A DNA stretch of 64,000 nt from Deltaproteobacteria bacterium (GCA_020848905.1 JADLHG010000018.1:124001-188000); one strand, 5' to 3'. Counted from the stretch's first letter, positions 42,107 through 50,548 are shown. Numbers and translations: made by a program. Notes: a model not told the origin generated them from the letters alone.

Positions 42107-42568
42107 CTAGAACGCGAATCCCACTTGCACGATCTGCCGTTCGCGCCCCGGGGACACGCTCAGGATGACGCGGGTCTTCAGGTCGCGGTACTCCTTCTCG
42201 CGCTTGCTCCCCATGACCCAGAACGGAAGACCTACCGGCAGGGAGGCGAGCCCCACCATCAGGGTGGCCCACGCGGCGCCTTGAAAGGCCTTCTGGCTGG
42301 AATGCTCGTAGGCGGCGGGCATCAGGCCGGCGCCGGTCGCCGTGGCCACGATGCCGAGGAAGGTGAGCAGCATGCCGCCCAGCTTCAGGCTGCGGGCGTC
42401 GGCGATCTGATCGTCGAGCTGCTGCAGCGCGAGGAGCCTGCGCTGCGGGTCGAGCCCCGTCGTGGGGTGGACGGGTATGGCGGGCTCGGCGCGGGCCGTC
42501 GCGGCGGGCACGATGGTCAGGTTCGCGGTGGCCAGGGCGGCGAGCAGGGCGAAGACGGGGTGGCGCAT
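42107..42568 (-). CDS. small membrane protein with signal peptide, unknown
   Basis: 153 residues from the ATG preceded by AAAGGAG. A signal peptide (to ARA-EP, about 28) is followed by RRLLALQQLDDQIADARSLK and two hydrophobic helices (about 63-83, GGMLLTFLGIVATATGAGLM; 97-118, GAAWATLMVGLASLPVGLPF) and a basic C-terminus. The last residues (GRERQIVQVGFAF) end in Phe, with alternating polarity, like an outer-membrane beta-signal but too short for a barrel. No family recognised. A one-mismatch sigma-54 promoter lies upstream. Confidence 0.72.
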   Translation of the reverse strand: MRHPVFALLAALATANLTIVPAATARAEPAIPVHPTTGLDPQRRLLALQQLDDQIADARSLKLGGMLLTFLGIVATATGAGLMPAAYEHSSQKAFQGAAWATLMVGLASLPVGLPFWVMGSKREKEYRDLKTRVILSVSPGRERQIVQVGFAF

Positions 42569-42645
42569 GGAGGGCTCCTTTGTCGGCTCGGTGGTCGAGG
42601 GCCGTGGCTCGGACGGCACGGACCGTAGCGGCCGAAGACTGACAG

Positions 42646-42661
42646 GGCAAGCTACGTGCCG
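42646..42661 (-). promoter_or_regulatory. sigma-54 promoter
   Basis: Minus-strand CGGCACGTAGCTTGCC has GG-N10-GC, perfect GGCACG and TTGC, and only the first T of the -24 element changed. The predicted start is near 42635, leader about 67 bases. Confidence 0.72.
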
Positions 42662-42736
42662 TCCCACTGCGTCGGCCAAAGGGCGGAAATGGCGTGACAG
42701 CCCTGCCGTGGCCTCGCGGCTCGGGGGCGTAGACGC

Positions 42737-42787
42737 GACAAGCTTGTCAGGGTGCGCATTGACCAGGCTATGGCCGGGCTCTAAAGA
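42737..42787 (+). promoter_or_regulatory. sigma-70-type promoter with palindromic operator
   Basis: TTGACC (42759-42764), 17 bases, TAAAGA (42782-42787), starting near 42794 and serving the three-lipoprotein operon. The perfect 12-bp palindrome GACAAGCTTGTC (42737-42748) lies 10 bases upstream of the -35, a plausible regulator site. Confidence 0.45.
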
Positions 42788-42823
42788 TGCAGCTCGCGGC
42801 GACGTTCGTCGGGGAGGAAGCCG

Positions 42824-43180
42824 ATGGTTCGAGCGTGGACACGAGGCGTGGCGGCGGCGGCGTTGCTCGGGGTCGGGGCCTGCACCACCCCCGTTTCGGA
42901 GGCGCCGGTCCCCGAGGGACGGGACTGGTACTTCGTGGCGGCGGGCTTTCGCCGGCACGTCGTGCGCAGCACCACGAGCAGCAGCACCTCGCATTCCGGC
43001 GGCAGAGCGTTCACGACGACCACCACGCTCACGCAGGCGAGCAGCGGGTACACGGGGGTGCGCGTCCCCCAGCGCGCCGGCGAACCGGTGCCCCCTTACC
43101 CGGGCTCCGACGAGCTGCTTCGATCGCGCAAGGAGCTCCTGCTGGCGCCGTTTCGGCCCCTCGGCGAGGCGCCGCTATGA
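42824..43180 (+). CDS. small lipoprotein, first of a three-gene operon
   Basis: 118 residues; ribosome site GGGGAGGAAG. Lipobox GVGAC (Cys20). The mature part is short: GRDWYFVAAGFRRHVVRSTT, a Ser/Thr-rich run (STSHSGGRAFTTTTTL) and a charged tail (LLRSRKELLLAPF). No family recognised. Its stop overlaps the next start (ATGA), so the three lipoprotein genes are translationally coupled and probably act as one complex. Confidence 0.78.
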   Translation: MVRAWTRGVAAAALLGVGACTTPVSEAPVPEGRDWYFVAAGFRRHVVRSTTSSSTSHSGGRAFTTTTTLTQASSGYTGVRVPQRAGEPVPPYPGSDELLRSRKELLLAPFRPLGEAPL

Positions 43181-43827
43181 CCGCGCGCTTAGCGGCCTTG
43201 CGCGTGAGCCTCGGGATCCTCGGCGCCGCGACGGCGCTGGCCTGCGCCACTCCGGCGCGCCCCTACGGGCAGCCGGACTTCGTCCTCGAGCAGGTACCGA
43301 CCTTCGTGGACTCCGCCGTGCGTGCGCCGGCCATGCCCCGGCTCCTCGTGCTCGGAGCGCTCGAGGACCACACCGTGCAGCCCGTGGGGGGCCAATACAA
43401 CGAGGAGGAGTACCGGGTCTCGCCGCTCCTCCGCACCTTCTATTACTGGGCGCTCGCGCCGAAGGTGCTCGACGAGCTGCACGCGGGGCTGCGAGAGCGC
43501 GGAGCACGCGTGGTGAAGGAGTACCTGGACTCTGGCGCCCCCGCGCCCTTCCCATCGCCGCCGTATCCGCCGGGCCTGCTCGTGCTTCGGGGGAGCATCG
43601 AGTCCTTCGGGCTCGCGCGGCAGGTACACGGTGGGGACGTGCTGATCGCGGAGCTCGACCTGCGCCTGCTGCGGGGGGAGAGCGGCGAGCTGCTCTGGCG
43701 GGGAAGGCCCCGCGTCGCGTTTCGCAGCGCGTGGGCCCACGATCCCTTCCGGCGGCTCGGACAGGCCGTTTCGGCGGGGCTCCTCGGGGATCGGGCCTTT
43801 CGTGTGGCGATCGGAGGCGCGCCATGA
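43177..43827 (+). CDS. lipoprotein, second of a three-gene operon
   Basis: 216 residues. Lipobox TALAC (Cys23). The body contains FVLEQVPTFVDSAVRAPAMP, LLVLGALEDHTVQPVGGQYN, VLDELHAGLRERGARVVKEY and LIAELDLRLLRGESGELLWR. The alternating strand/helix layout with a helical middle resembles ABC-transporter-assisting outer-membrane lipoproteins (the DUF799/LptE-like kind), but this is only an impression. It overlaps both neighbours by ATGA. Confidence 0.78.
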   Translation: MTARLAALRVSLGILGAATALACATPARPYGQPDFVLEQVPTFVDSAVRAPAMPRLLVLGALEDHTVQPVGGQYNEEEYRVSPLLRTFYYWALAPKVLDELHAGLRERGARVVKEYLDSGAPAPFPSPPYPPGLLVLRGSIESFGLARQVHGGDVLIAELDLRLLRGESGELLWRGRPRVAFRSAWAHDPFRRLGQAVSAGLLGDRAFRVAIGGAP

Positions 43828-44831
43828 TGTTCCGCACTGCCGCCGCGTTGCTCGTGCTCGGCCTCGCCGCGTGCACGCAGCCCTATTCGATGCTCATCGC
43901 GGCTCCGGCGCCGCTGCGCCTGCCATCGGTCGGGCGACCGCCGAGCCTGTACGTGCGGCCGCCCGTGGACCTTCGCCCGCAGCTCGAGCGCGACGGGGAT
44001 CGTCCGCGCGTGAAGTACTTCGTCTTCCTCGGCCTCACCTTCGTGAGCGCGAGCCGTGGAACGCACCTGACCGGGCCGGGGCACTTCCTGCCGACGCTGC
44101 TCCCCGAGCTGCACCAGAGCCTGCTGCTCCACCTGCGGTCGACGGGGCTCTTCGCCGAGGTCTCGCCCGCGCGCGGCGAGCTGAGCCTGGAGACAGAGCT
44201 CTTGCACCTCGTCGCGGCGCAGTACCAGGACGAGGAGGGGATGGCCACCCTCGGCGGAGGGAGCTTCGTCGACACGCGCAACTTCTTGCCGCACGGAACC
44301 GCGACGCTGCGCTTGCGCCTCCGACGCGGCAGCCGGCTACTCGCCGAGCGCGTCGTGCGAGGGACGTTCCTCGGGGGCCCCGAGGTGCGGATCTGGAACC
44401 TGGGGCAGGTGGCGAGGCAGGCTCTCGCGCAGGCTCTCGCGCAGGCGCGGCTGCAGGTGGCCTCCTGGGTCCTCGAGCAGGCCTACGCGGGGACGGATGG
44501 CGCGCGGATGCGAGCGCATTACGGCGAAGAGCACGAGAAGGGGCACACCTTCTTCGCGCACCTCGTGAAGCGAGATCGCACGGGGGTGGTATTCACGGAG
44601 CTTCACTGCCCTTCGGGGCGCGTCGTGCGCAGCCAGGAGGTCACCGGGATCCCGCTCGTAGGGTCCCCCGGCGAGTGGATCGTCAGCCCCTACGATCCGC
44701 AAGGGGTGCGTTACCCGGTGGTGGTTTACGACGGTCTGACGCAGCACCTGGCCGAGCACTTCGTGTTGCATCGCCTGGATCAGCTCGCCGCGTTCCATTA
44801 CCTGGGGGCAAAATTGACCTACGTCAAGTAG
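43824..44831 (+). CDS. lipoprotein, third of a three-gene operon
   Basis: 335 residues. Lipobox GLAAC (Cys17). Motifs: PSLYVRPPVDLRPQLERDGD, VKYFVFLGLTFVSASRGTHL, LTGPGHFLPTLLPELHQSLL, LLHLRSTGLFAEVSPARGEL and ELSLETELLHLVAAQYQDEE. The distribution (a small protein whose strands flank a helix with LHLRSTGLFAEV) resembles lipoprotein components of envelope assembly or transport systems, but I recognise no named family. Its last codons carry the TTGAC-N4-GTCAA palindrome that precedes the decaheme gene. Confidence 0.78.
   Translation: MMFRTAAALLVLGLAACTQPYSMLIAAPAPLRLPSVGRPPSLYVRPPVDLRPQLERDGDRPRVKYFVFLGLTFVSASRGTHLTGPGHFLPTLLPELHQSLLLHLRSTGLFAEVSPARGELSLETELLHLVAAQYQDEEGMATLGGGSFVDTRNFLPHGTATLRLRLRRGSRLLAERVVRGTFLGGPEVRIWNLGQVARQALAQALAQARLQVASWVLEQAYAGTDGARMRAHYGEEHEKGHTFFAHLVKRDRTGVVFTELHCPSGRVVRSQEVTGIPLVGSPGEWIVSPYDPQGVRYPVVVYDGLTQHLAEHFVLHRLDQLAAFHYLGAKLTYVK
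44814..44827 (+). promoter_or_regulatory. FNR-like palindrome upstream of the decaheme cytochrome gene
   Basis: TTGAC-CTAC-GTCAA has perfect 5-bp arms with the 4-base spacing of CRP/FNR operators and differs from TTGAT-N4-ATCAA by one symmetrical base. It lies 76-89 bases upstream of the ATG at 44903, overlapping the 3' end of the preceding gene. It could be coincidence within codons. Confidence 0.4.
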
Positions 44832-44902
44832 GCACCGGCCTCATGTCACGTCGCGATTCTCCTCGGGGTCTAGCCTGACTGCAGATTCCCAGGAGGAACG
44901 AC

Positions 44903-47725
44903 ATGAGCCGCAAATCAAGCTGGATGGTGGGCGCGGCGCTATCGAGCGTCGCGCTATTGTTCACGGGGTGCGAGGGGCCGGCGGGTTCGGAAGGAAAGGC
45001 AGGTCCTCCGGGTGGAAACGCCTTGGTCCGGACCACCACCGAGCCGGCGAGCAAGACCTGCCCCGGAGGGGGAATCAAGGTCGAGGTGGGTCTCGACGCC
45101 AACGCCAACGGCACGCTAGAAGATGGAGAGGTGACGGCCGCCGCCACCTCGTACGTCTGTAACGGGACGGCGGCAGGCAAGAGCGCGCTCGTGAAGACCA
45201 GCGCCGAGCCCGCGGGCACGAACTGCGCGGGTGGTGGCATCAAGATCGAGACCGGCGTGGACGCCGACGGCAACGGCACGCTCGAGCCGACGGAGATCGT
45301 GGCCGCGCAGACGACCTACGTCTGCAACGGCGCCGCGGCCTCCGGGCCGACGGGCATCACCTCGCCCAGCACGGGGCTGAAGATCGAGGTCAAGTCCGTC
45401 AGTACCAAGGCGGGCGACCCGATCACGGTGCGCTTCCTGCTCAAGGACGATCGCGGCTTCCCGGTGGACATGGCCGGCAACTTCTCGGTGAACACGCCTA
45501 TCGCGCCGCGCTTCGCGCTGGCCTGGTTCACCAAGGACAAGGACGGAAACGTCCTGCCCCTGAACGTCTACACCAAGAGCAACTCGGCGACCAACCCCAC
45601 GCCGAACCCCACGGCCTACGCTCCGAGCGCCACGGCCACGACGGCCGGAACGATCAAGGAGAACGGCGTCGGCGCCGGCGACTACACCTATACCTTCCCC
45701 AGCACGGACACGGAGCCCGGGCCGCGGAAAGTGGCCTACGATGCGACGAAGCTGGACGAGACGCACGTGGTCTGGATCCAGGCCTCGCGCCAGACTGACC
45801 TCGTCTTCCCGACCAACGCGAACACCTTCTTCGCGGCGAACCAGGACTACTACTTCATCCCGAGCGGGAAGGGCACGCCGCTGTCGCGCGAGATCGTCTC
45901 GAACGACGGCTGCATCAAGTGCCACAGCAAGTTCAAGCCGGAGACGACGACCAGCAACGCCTTCCACGGCGGTGGCCGGATCAACGCGCTCTTCTGCAAC
46001 GTCTGCCACAACCCGGACCGGAAGTCGAACCCGGCGGCGAACTCCGCCACCTTCGTGCACCGGATTCACCGCGGCGAGCACCTGCAGCCGGCGAATATCT
46101 TCGACGGCATCGCGGCGACCTATCCGCAGGACATCCGGAACTGCGACGCCTGCCACAAGGGCGCGGCGCAGGGGGCCCAGGCCCAGACCCGGCCGACGAT
46201 CGCTTCCTGCGGGTCGTGCCACGACTACGTGGACTTCGCTGCCTCGACGAAGCCGGCCTGTACCAACCCGGTGACGGTGGACGCGAACGGCCTGCCCGTC
46301 CCGTGCAAGCACGTGGGCGGTGCCCAGGCGGACGACACGGGCTGCGCCGGCTGCCACAAGGCGGACTCCGTGCTGGCGAAGCACGAGCCGGTCATCCCGC
46401 CGGATCCCAAGAACGGGCTGATCGTGACGGGCGGTAGCAACAACACCAACGCCGCGTACGTGGCGGCGACGGGCTTCGTGCCCAAGGGCGCGGCGGTGAT
46501 CACCTACGACGTGAAGAGCGTGGACGCGGTGGCGGACGACACCATCAAGCCCAACAAGCGCCTCGCCATCACCTTCAAGCTGAAGAAGGACGGCAAGGAC
46601 GTGGTCTTCCAGACCTACGCGGCGGGCACCACCACCGAGCTCATGGCGGGCTTCGTGGGTTCGCCGAGCGTCTACTTCGCCTTCGCCGTGCCGCAGGACG
46701 GCATCGAGAAGCCGGCCGATTTCAACGCCTCGGCCAGCGGCTACATCAAGAACATCTGGAACGGCACCGCGACCGGCACCGCCGCCGGGACCATCACGGG
46801 CCCGGACGCGAGCGGCTACTACACGATCAAGCTCACCGGCGTGCAGCTCCCCGAGAAGGCCACGATGCTGACCGGTGGCCTCGGCTACAGCTACAACATC
46901 AGCACGGCGCTGCCGCTCACGCAGATCGACCTTCCGGCCTATCCGTACACGGCCGACAAGAAGCAGGGCGGGCTCGTCGTGCCGCCGCCGAACGTCTGGA
47001 AGGTGGCCACGGGCTTCACCGGCCGCCGCGCGATCGTAGACAACGCGAAGTGCAAGAACTGCCACGGAACCCTCGGTGTGGCGCCCTCCTTCCACGCCGG
47101 GCAGCGTAACGACGGTCCGACGTGCTCCTTCTGCCACACCCCGAACCGCGCCAGCTCCGGGTGGTCGGCGGGCTCCGAGTACTTCATCCACGCGGTGCAC
47201 GCGGGCCGCAAGCGCACGCAGCACTTCACCTGGCACGCGACCAAGAAGGGGCCCGGCTACGGGGAGATCGAGTTCCCGAGCCCGCTCAACGACTGCAAGG
47301 TCTGTCACGTGGCGAACACCTACGACCTGACGGCGTCGGCGAACCTCACGGCGCTGGCCAACCGGACGGTCATCACGACGGCCACGGGCAAGTACAACAG
47401 TGACCCGCTCGTGAACTCCACCTACTACACGCTGGCACCGTACGTGGTGGCGGACAACCTGAAGGACTACGGCGCGGGCTTCTCCTTCGCCGGAGCCACC
47501 GGCCTCGCGACGCAGGCCGCCGGCACGACCCTGGTCATGTCGCAGCTCACGGGTGTCTGCTCGGCCTGCCACGATAGCCCCGTGGCGCGGACGCACATGA
47601 CGACCCACGGTGGCAGCTTCTACGCCCCGCGGTCTCAGGTCCTCGCGGCCGGGAACACCGAGCAGTGCATGATGTGCCACGGCCCGGGTCGCATCGGGGC
47701 CATCGGCCTCGTGCACCAGCGGTAA
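44903..47725 (+). CDS. OmcA/MtrC-family decaheme c-type cytochrome lipoprotein
   Basis: 940 residues with a strong ribosome site (AGGAGG). Lipobox LLFTGC (Cys23). Residues ~38-141 are two tandem ~50-residue modules (ALVRTTTEPASKTCPGGGIK and ALVKTSAEPAGTNCAGGGIK, each with an Asn/Asp-rich loop and VCNG end) of the kind found at the base of surface cytochromes. The rest follows the OmcA/MtrC plan: beta domain, pentaheme, beta domain, pentaheme. Ten CXXCH sites are present: CIKCH (337-341), CNVCH (365-369), CDACH (414-418), CGSCH, CAGCH, then CKNCH, CSFCH, CKVCH, CSACH and CMMCH. These proteins reduce extracellular metals, electrodes or partner cells. No porin (MtrB) or periplasmic MtrA gene is in the window. 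Confidence 0.95.
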   Translation: MSRKSSWMVGAALSSVALLFTGCEGPAGSEGKAGPPGGNALVRTTTEPASKTCPGGGIKVEVGLDANANGTLEDGEVTAAATSYVCNGTAAGKSALVKTSAEPAGTNCAGGGIKIETGVDADGNGTLEPTEIVAAQTTYVCNGAAASGPTGITSPSTGLKIEVKSVSTKAGDPITVRFLLKDDRGFPVDMAGNFSVNTPIAPRFALAWFTKDKDGNVLPLNVYTKSNSATNPTPNPTAYAPSATATTAGTIKENGVGAGDYTYTFPSTDTEPGPRKVAYDATKLDETHVVWIQASRQTDLVFPTNANTFFAANQDYYFIPSGKGTPLSREIVSNDGCIKCHSKFKPETTTSNAFHGGGRINALFCNVCHNPDRKSNPAANSATFVHRIHRGEHLQPANIFDGIAATYPQDIRNCDACHKGAAQGAQAQTRPTIASCGSCHDYVDFAASTKPACTNPVTVDANGLPVPCKHVGGAQADDTGCAGCHKADSVLAKHEPVIPPDPKNGLIVTGGSNNTNAAYVAATGFVPKGAAVITYDVKSVDAVADDTIKPNKRLAITFKLKKDGKDVVFQTYAAGTTTELMAGFVGSPSVYFAFAVPQDGIEKPADFNASASGYIKNIWNGTATGTAAGTITGPDASGYYTIKLTGVQLPEKATMLTGGLGYSYNISTALPLTQIDLPAYPYTADKKQGGLVVPPPNVWKVATGFTGRRAIVDNAKCKNCHGTLGVAPSFHAGQRNDGPTCSFCHTPNRASSGWSAGSEYFIHAVHAGRKRTQHFTWHATKKGPGYGEIEFPSPLNDCKVCHVANTYDLTASANLTALANRTVITTATGKYNSDPLVNSTYYTLAPYVVADNLKDYGAGFSFAGATGLATQAAGTTLVMSQLTGVCSACHDSPVARTHMTTHGGSFYAPRSQVLAAGNTEQCMMCHGPGRIGAIGLVHQR

Positions 47726-47748
47726 CCCGCGACGCGTAGTCCCACCTC

Positions 47749-47781
47749 CGTCCGCCTCCTCGGGCTCAGGGGAGGCGGACG
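47749..47781. terminator. bidirectional hairpin between convergent genes
   Basis: A perfect 11-bp stem, CGTCCGCCTCC (47749-47759) with GGAGGCGGACG (47771-47781), 11-base loop. It lies 24 bases after the decaheme stop and overlaps the 3' end of the convergent Gly-rich lipoprotein gene. No U-tract. Confidence 0.6.
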
Positions 47782-49139
47782 AGACGTCCCGCGACCTTCA
47801 GGCTGATCGACCCGCAGCTCGGGCAGCGCAGCCCGACCTGCCCCATGCCCCCTCCGCCCCCACCGGCCCCCGCGCCGCCCACCCTCGGAGCGACCACGCC
47901 GAGAGCGGAGACTCCGTCCTGAAGGAGCGTGGCCCCGTCGCCTCCGTCGGTGACGGCGCCCGTCGTGCCTCGCACTCCCTTGCCTCCCGAGGCCGCGTCC
48001 GCGTTGCAGTTCACGGGACCATCCTCGCCGGCCTGACTCGACTCGGTGTCACCCGCATCGGCGTGCACTCCACCGCCGCCGGCGCCCCCCTTGGTGGTGA
48101 GGCACCCGGAGCCGGAGACGTCGAAGCTCTCGAGGAGGATCGTGCCTCCCGCGCCGCCTCCGCCCCCTCCGGCGGAGCTGTCGTTGGCCGTGGCCCCGCC
48201 GCCGCCGCCGCCGGTAGCCACGATCTTTCCGTCCAGGCGCAGGCGTTCGCGGGCGCTGAGCTGGATCGCGCCGCCCCCACCGCCGCCTGTGCCGGCCGTG
48301 GCCGTGGCGTGGATGTTTCCGCCGGAGGCGCCGCCGCTCCCACCGACGAGCGGCGAGAACGGATTCGCGATGGTTCCGCCTCCCGTTGGTGGGGTGGCGC
48401 ATGCACTGATGTCGGCCCCTCCGGAGCCCCCTGCCGTACCGTTTCCGCCGCCACCCCCTCCGCAGTCATCGCTCGCGGCGATGCTGCAGCCGCAGCTCGT
48501 GCCGCTCGCGGGCCCGAGTCCCGCCGCGTAGCCGCCGGCCCCGGCGGTGCTCTGCGAGGCCGTGAGGTCGATGCCGTTCCCCGAGGTGATCTCGACCCGG
48601 TCGGCGACGATGATGAGGGGTGCCGTGCCGCGCACGTTGAGCTGCGAGTCCACGGTCAGGGTGCGCAGGACCCAGAGACAGGCCGGCTGGCCGCCGCCGC
48701 TCTGCACGAGGCGCAGCTTGCCGTGCGTGCCGCCGCAGGGGCCGGTGAGCTGCTTTGCTTCGCAGGTCGTGGTGTCGAGGAGGGCCGGCGCGTCGAGGCG
48801 CAGGTCCCCGCAGCTCGAGACGGCGCTGAGCTGCGCTGCGGTCACGTTGCTCACGGCGAGGCAGCTCCCCGTCGAGGTGCAGCCGAGGGTGCAGCCCGGT
48901 GCGCACAGGGGCTGGGCGTCGCGCGCAAGGACGAGGTCGGTGGCCCCGTCGCGAGGCCGGCCATCGGGAAGGCTCCCCAGGTCGCCCGCGTCGCGAGGCC
49001 CGCGGTCCCCCGTGCCGTCGAGCACGGTGCCCCGGTCCGCGGCTGCGTCACGAGGACCGCTCGCGTCCGTGTTCGCGTACGGTGCCACCGTATGACAGGC
49101 CGAGGCGGCGGCGAGGACCCAGGGAAGCAGGCTGCGCAT
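47766..49139 (-). CDS. Gly-rich lipoprotein, unknown
   Basis: 457 residues. Lipobox AAASAC (Cys15), then an Asp/Arg/Gly linker and a Cys-rich stretch (LCAPGCTLGCTSTGSCLAVS, about 78-95). Residues ~100-200 contain LTVDSQLNVRGTAPLIIVAD and RVEITSGNGIDLTASQ, resembling beta-helix rungs; then long Gly runs alternate with similar strands (GGAIQLSARERLRLDGKIVA, GGTILLESFDVSGSG). This is typical of Myxococcota proteins predicted to form Gly-rich beta-solenoids at the surface. No enzymatic motif. Confidence 0.82.
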   Translation of the reverse strand: MRSLLPWVLAAASACHTVAPYANTDASGPRDAAADRGTVLDGTGDRGPRDAGDLGSLPDGRPRDGATDLVLARDAQPLCAPGCTLGCTSTGSCLAVSNVTAAQLSAVSSCGDLRLDAPALLDTTTCEAKQLTGPCGGTHGKLRLVQSGGGQPACLWVLRTLTVDSQLNVRGTAPLIIVADRVEITSGNGIDLTASQSTAGAGGYAAGLGPASGTSCGCSIAASDDCGGGGGGNGTAGGSGGADISACATPPTGGGTIANPFSPLVGGSGGASGGNIHATATAGTGGGGGGAIQLSARERLRLDGKIVATGGGGGGATANDSSAGGGGGGAGGTILLESFDVSGSGCLTTKGGAGGGGVHADAGDTESSQAGEDGPVNCNADAASGGKGVRGTTGAVTDGGDGATLLQDGVSALGVVAPRVGGAGAGGGGGGMGQVGLRCPSCGSISLKVAGRLVRLP

Positions 49140-49425
49140 GGCGTCATTCTAGCGGCACGGCGGGGGGACCGGTAGCGGGCCGGCCCGTGGAGGTGTGATC
49201 GCAGACCGTCGGTCAAGGGTGCCGGGGGAGATGGTGACACTGGCCAGGGAGGAGTGGGCGACGTCGTGCAAGCGCGCGTTGGGCCGACGCGCGGGGGGTG
49301 AGCGAGAGCGCGAGCGGCGGTGGGCGCTTGCGGACGGCCGGGGTGGATCGGTGCGGCGGGAGGGGGGTCGCGTGTGGGGGCTGTTGTTTTGGTTTTGTTG
49401 TTGGTGTGTGCAACCACAGACATCC
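49140..49425. other. intergenic stretch, GT-rich, no gene recognised
   Basis: About 325 bases separate the divergent Gly-rich lipoprotein and transposase genes. The stretch contains the 12-bp palindrome CGGGCCGGCCCG (49176-49187) and a striking G/T-rich run (49381-49410) unlike the surrounding composition. I see no ORF. The transposase promoter lies at its end. Confidence 0.5.
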
Positions 49426-49465
49426 TTGACGCCAGACCCGCGTTCGAATAGTATTGGCCCTATTC
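49426..49465 (+). promoter_or_regulatory. transposase promoter with overlapping inverted repeat
   Basis: TTGACG (49426-49431), 17 bases, TAGTAT (49449-49454). Transcription would start only a few bases before the ATG at 49466. The inverted repeat GAATAG-N8-CTATTC (49446-49465) overlaps the -10 element, a possible autoregulatory operator. Confidence 0.55.
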
Positions 49466-50215
49466 ATGACGGCACGCAAACGCAAATCCTCCTCGGGTAG
49501 TGACAGGTCTGCGGGCACGCGTGTTCCGGCGGGTTCTGCGAAGCAGCTCCCGTTGCCACTGCGGGAGGCGACGGGGTGGGGCGGGAAGCGCGAGGGCGCG
49601 GGGCGTAAGAAGCAGCCGGGGAGTGGACTGCCGCACCGGACGCGACCGCTGCTCGCGAGCCGGTTTCCGGTGCACGTGACGATGAAGGTCGTGTCAGACC
49701 TCCCGAACCTGCGCGCGAAGCCGCAGCTCCGGGTGATCGAGGGCGCATTTCGGGCGGCACTCGGCCGCCACGGGCTCAATCTCGCGCACTACTCGATCGA
49801 GAAGAACCACCTGCACCTCATCACCGAGGCCAAAGACCGGGACGTGCTCATGAAGGGGCTCAGGGGCCTGGCGATTCGCCTCGCCCGGCGACTCAACGAC
49901 CGTCTCGGGCGCCACGGCCGGGTCTTCGCCGACCGCTACCACCAGCGCATCTTGAAGACGCCGAGCGAGACCAGGCACGCCGTCGCCTATGTGCTCCAGA
50001 ACCGACGGAAACACTGCGCAGAGCGCGGCAAGTGGGTGCCCAGGCGTGAGCTCGATCCGTGCTCCTCGGCGCTTTATCTCGTGGGCGGCTGGAAGGACGT
50101 CGCGCCGGTGCCGCCCTCGGGAGAGCCTACGGTCGGCGAGCCACGAACCTGGCTCCTGCAGACGGGCTGGAAGCTTCGAGGGCGGCTGCGCACAGACGGA
50201 GTCCCAGGACGCTGA
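49466..50215 (+). CDS. Y1 (REP-associated-type) tyrosine transposase
   Basis: 249 residues from the ATG; an in-frame TTG 12 bases earlier is less likely. A basic, low-complexity start is followed by the IS200/REP-associated Y1 transposase domain (about 65-175): FPVHVTMKVV, the HUH motif in YSIEKNHLHLITEA, LRGLAIRLARRLNDRLGRHG, GRVFADRYHQRILKTPSE and HAVAYVLQNRRKH with candidate catalytic Tyr. These enzymes cut and join single-stranded DNA at hairpins. There is no second transposase gene or terminal repeat, so it is likely a domesticated single-copy RAYT. A 15-bp hairpin about 80 bases downstream may be its substrate. Confidence 0.85.
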   Translation: MTARKRKSSSGSDRSAGTRVPAGSAKQLPLPLREATGWGGKREGAGRKKQPGSGLPHRTRPLLASRFPVHVTMKVVSDLPNLRAKPQLRVIEGAFRAALGRHGLNLAHYSIEKNHLHLITEAKDRDVLMKGLRGLAIRLARRLNDRLGRHGRVFADRYHQRILKTPSETRHAVAYVLQNRRKHCAERGKWVPRRELDPCSSALYLVGGWKDVAPVPPSGEPTVGEPRTWLLQTGWKLRGRLRTDGVPGR

Positions 50216-50294
50216 GCTTCGAGAGGACGGCGGGCGAGTGCGCGGGCCGCGTGATGGAGCTCCGAAAACAACTCGTCGTGGGGGCCGACGCCGT

Positions 50295-50328
50295 GGTGGA
50301 CCGGGGAGGACAACCTTCCCGGTCCACC
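50295..50328. repeat. REP-like hairpin next to the Y1 transposase
   Basis: GGTGGACCGGG (50295-50305) pairs perfectly with CCCGGTCCACC (50318-50328); a G-U and three more pairs extend the stem to 15 bp around the loop ACAA. There is no U-tract. It is single copy within this window. Confidence 0.55.
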
Positions 50329-50449
50329 CGACCCCTCTCCGCGGGCGCGGCTAGCTTGGATCGTTGCGAGGTGGCGACCGGCGTGGTCGAAGGCCGCGGA
50401 CAGGCGGTTGCGATGGCGCGTAGGTGCGCGAGGTTCGACGTGCGCCCGG

Positions 50450-50465
50450 TGGCACGTGCCCTGCT
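50450..50465 (+). promoter_or_regulatory. sigma-54 promoter
   Basis: TGGCACGTGCCCTGCT has GG-N10-GC and one mismatch to consensus. The predicted start is near 50476, leader about 73 bases to the GTG at 50549. Confidence 0.7.
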
Positions 50466-50548
50466 TCTCGTGAATCCGCCGCGCACAGGGAGGCTCGAGC
50501 TCCCTCTGCGCGGCGGCGAAGGGTCCTCGTGCAAGGGGGTCGGCTCCG

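Larger units (their letters stand above)
50216..50548. other. intergenic stretch with hairpin and sigma-54 element, no gene
   Basis: 333 bases between the transposase and glycosidase genes. They hold the strong hairpin at 50295-50328 and the sigma-54 promoter at 50450-50465. No ORF with coding signature or ribosome site. Confidence 0.5.

Noticed and set aside
42103-42114. CGTTCTAGAACG palindrome between convergent genes
   Set aside because: It overlaps a stop codon, has no loop or U-tract, and is too short to claim as a terminator or operator.
45116-47716. 866-residue minus-strand frame through the decaheme gene
   Set aside because: Antisense shadow; the plus frame has ten CXXCH heme sites and a lipobox.
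49446-50328. Complete insertion sequence
   Set aside because: No matching terminal repeats or target duplication flank the Y1 transposase; the two inverted repeats differ in sequence.
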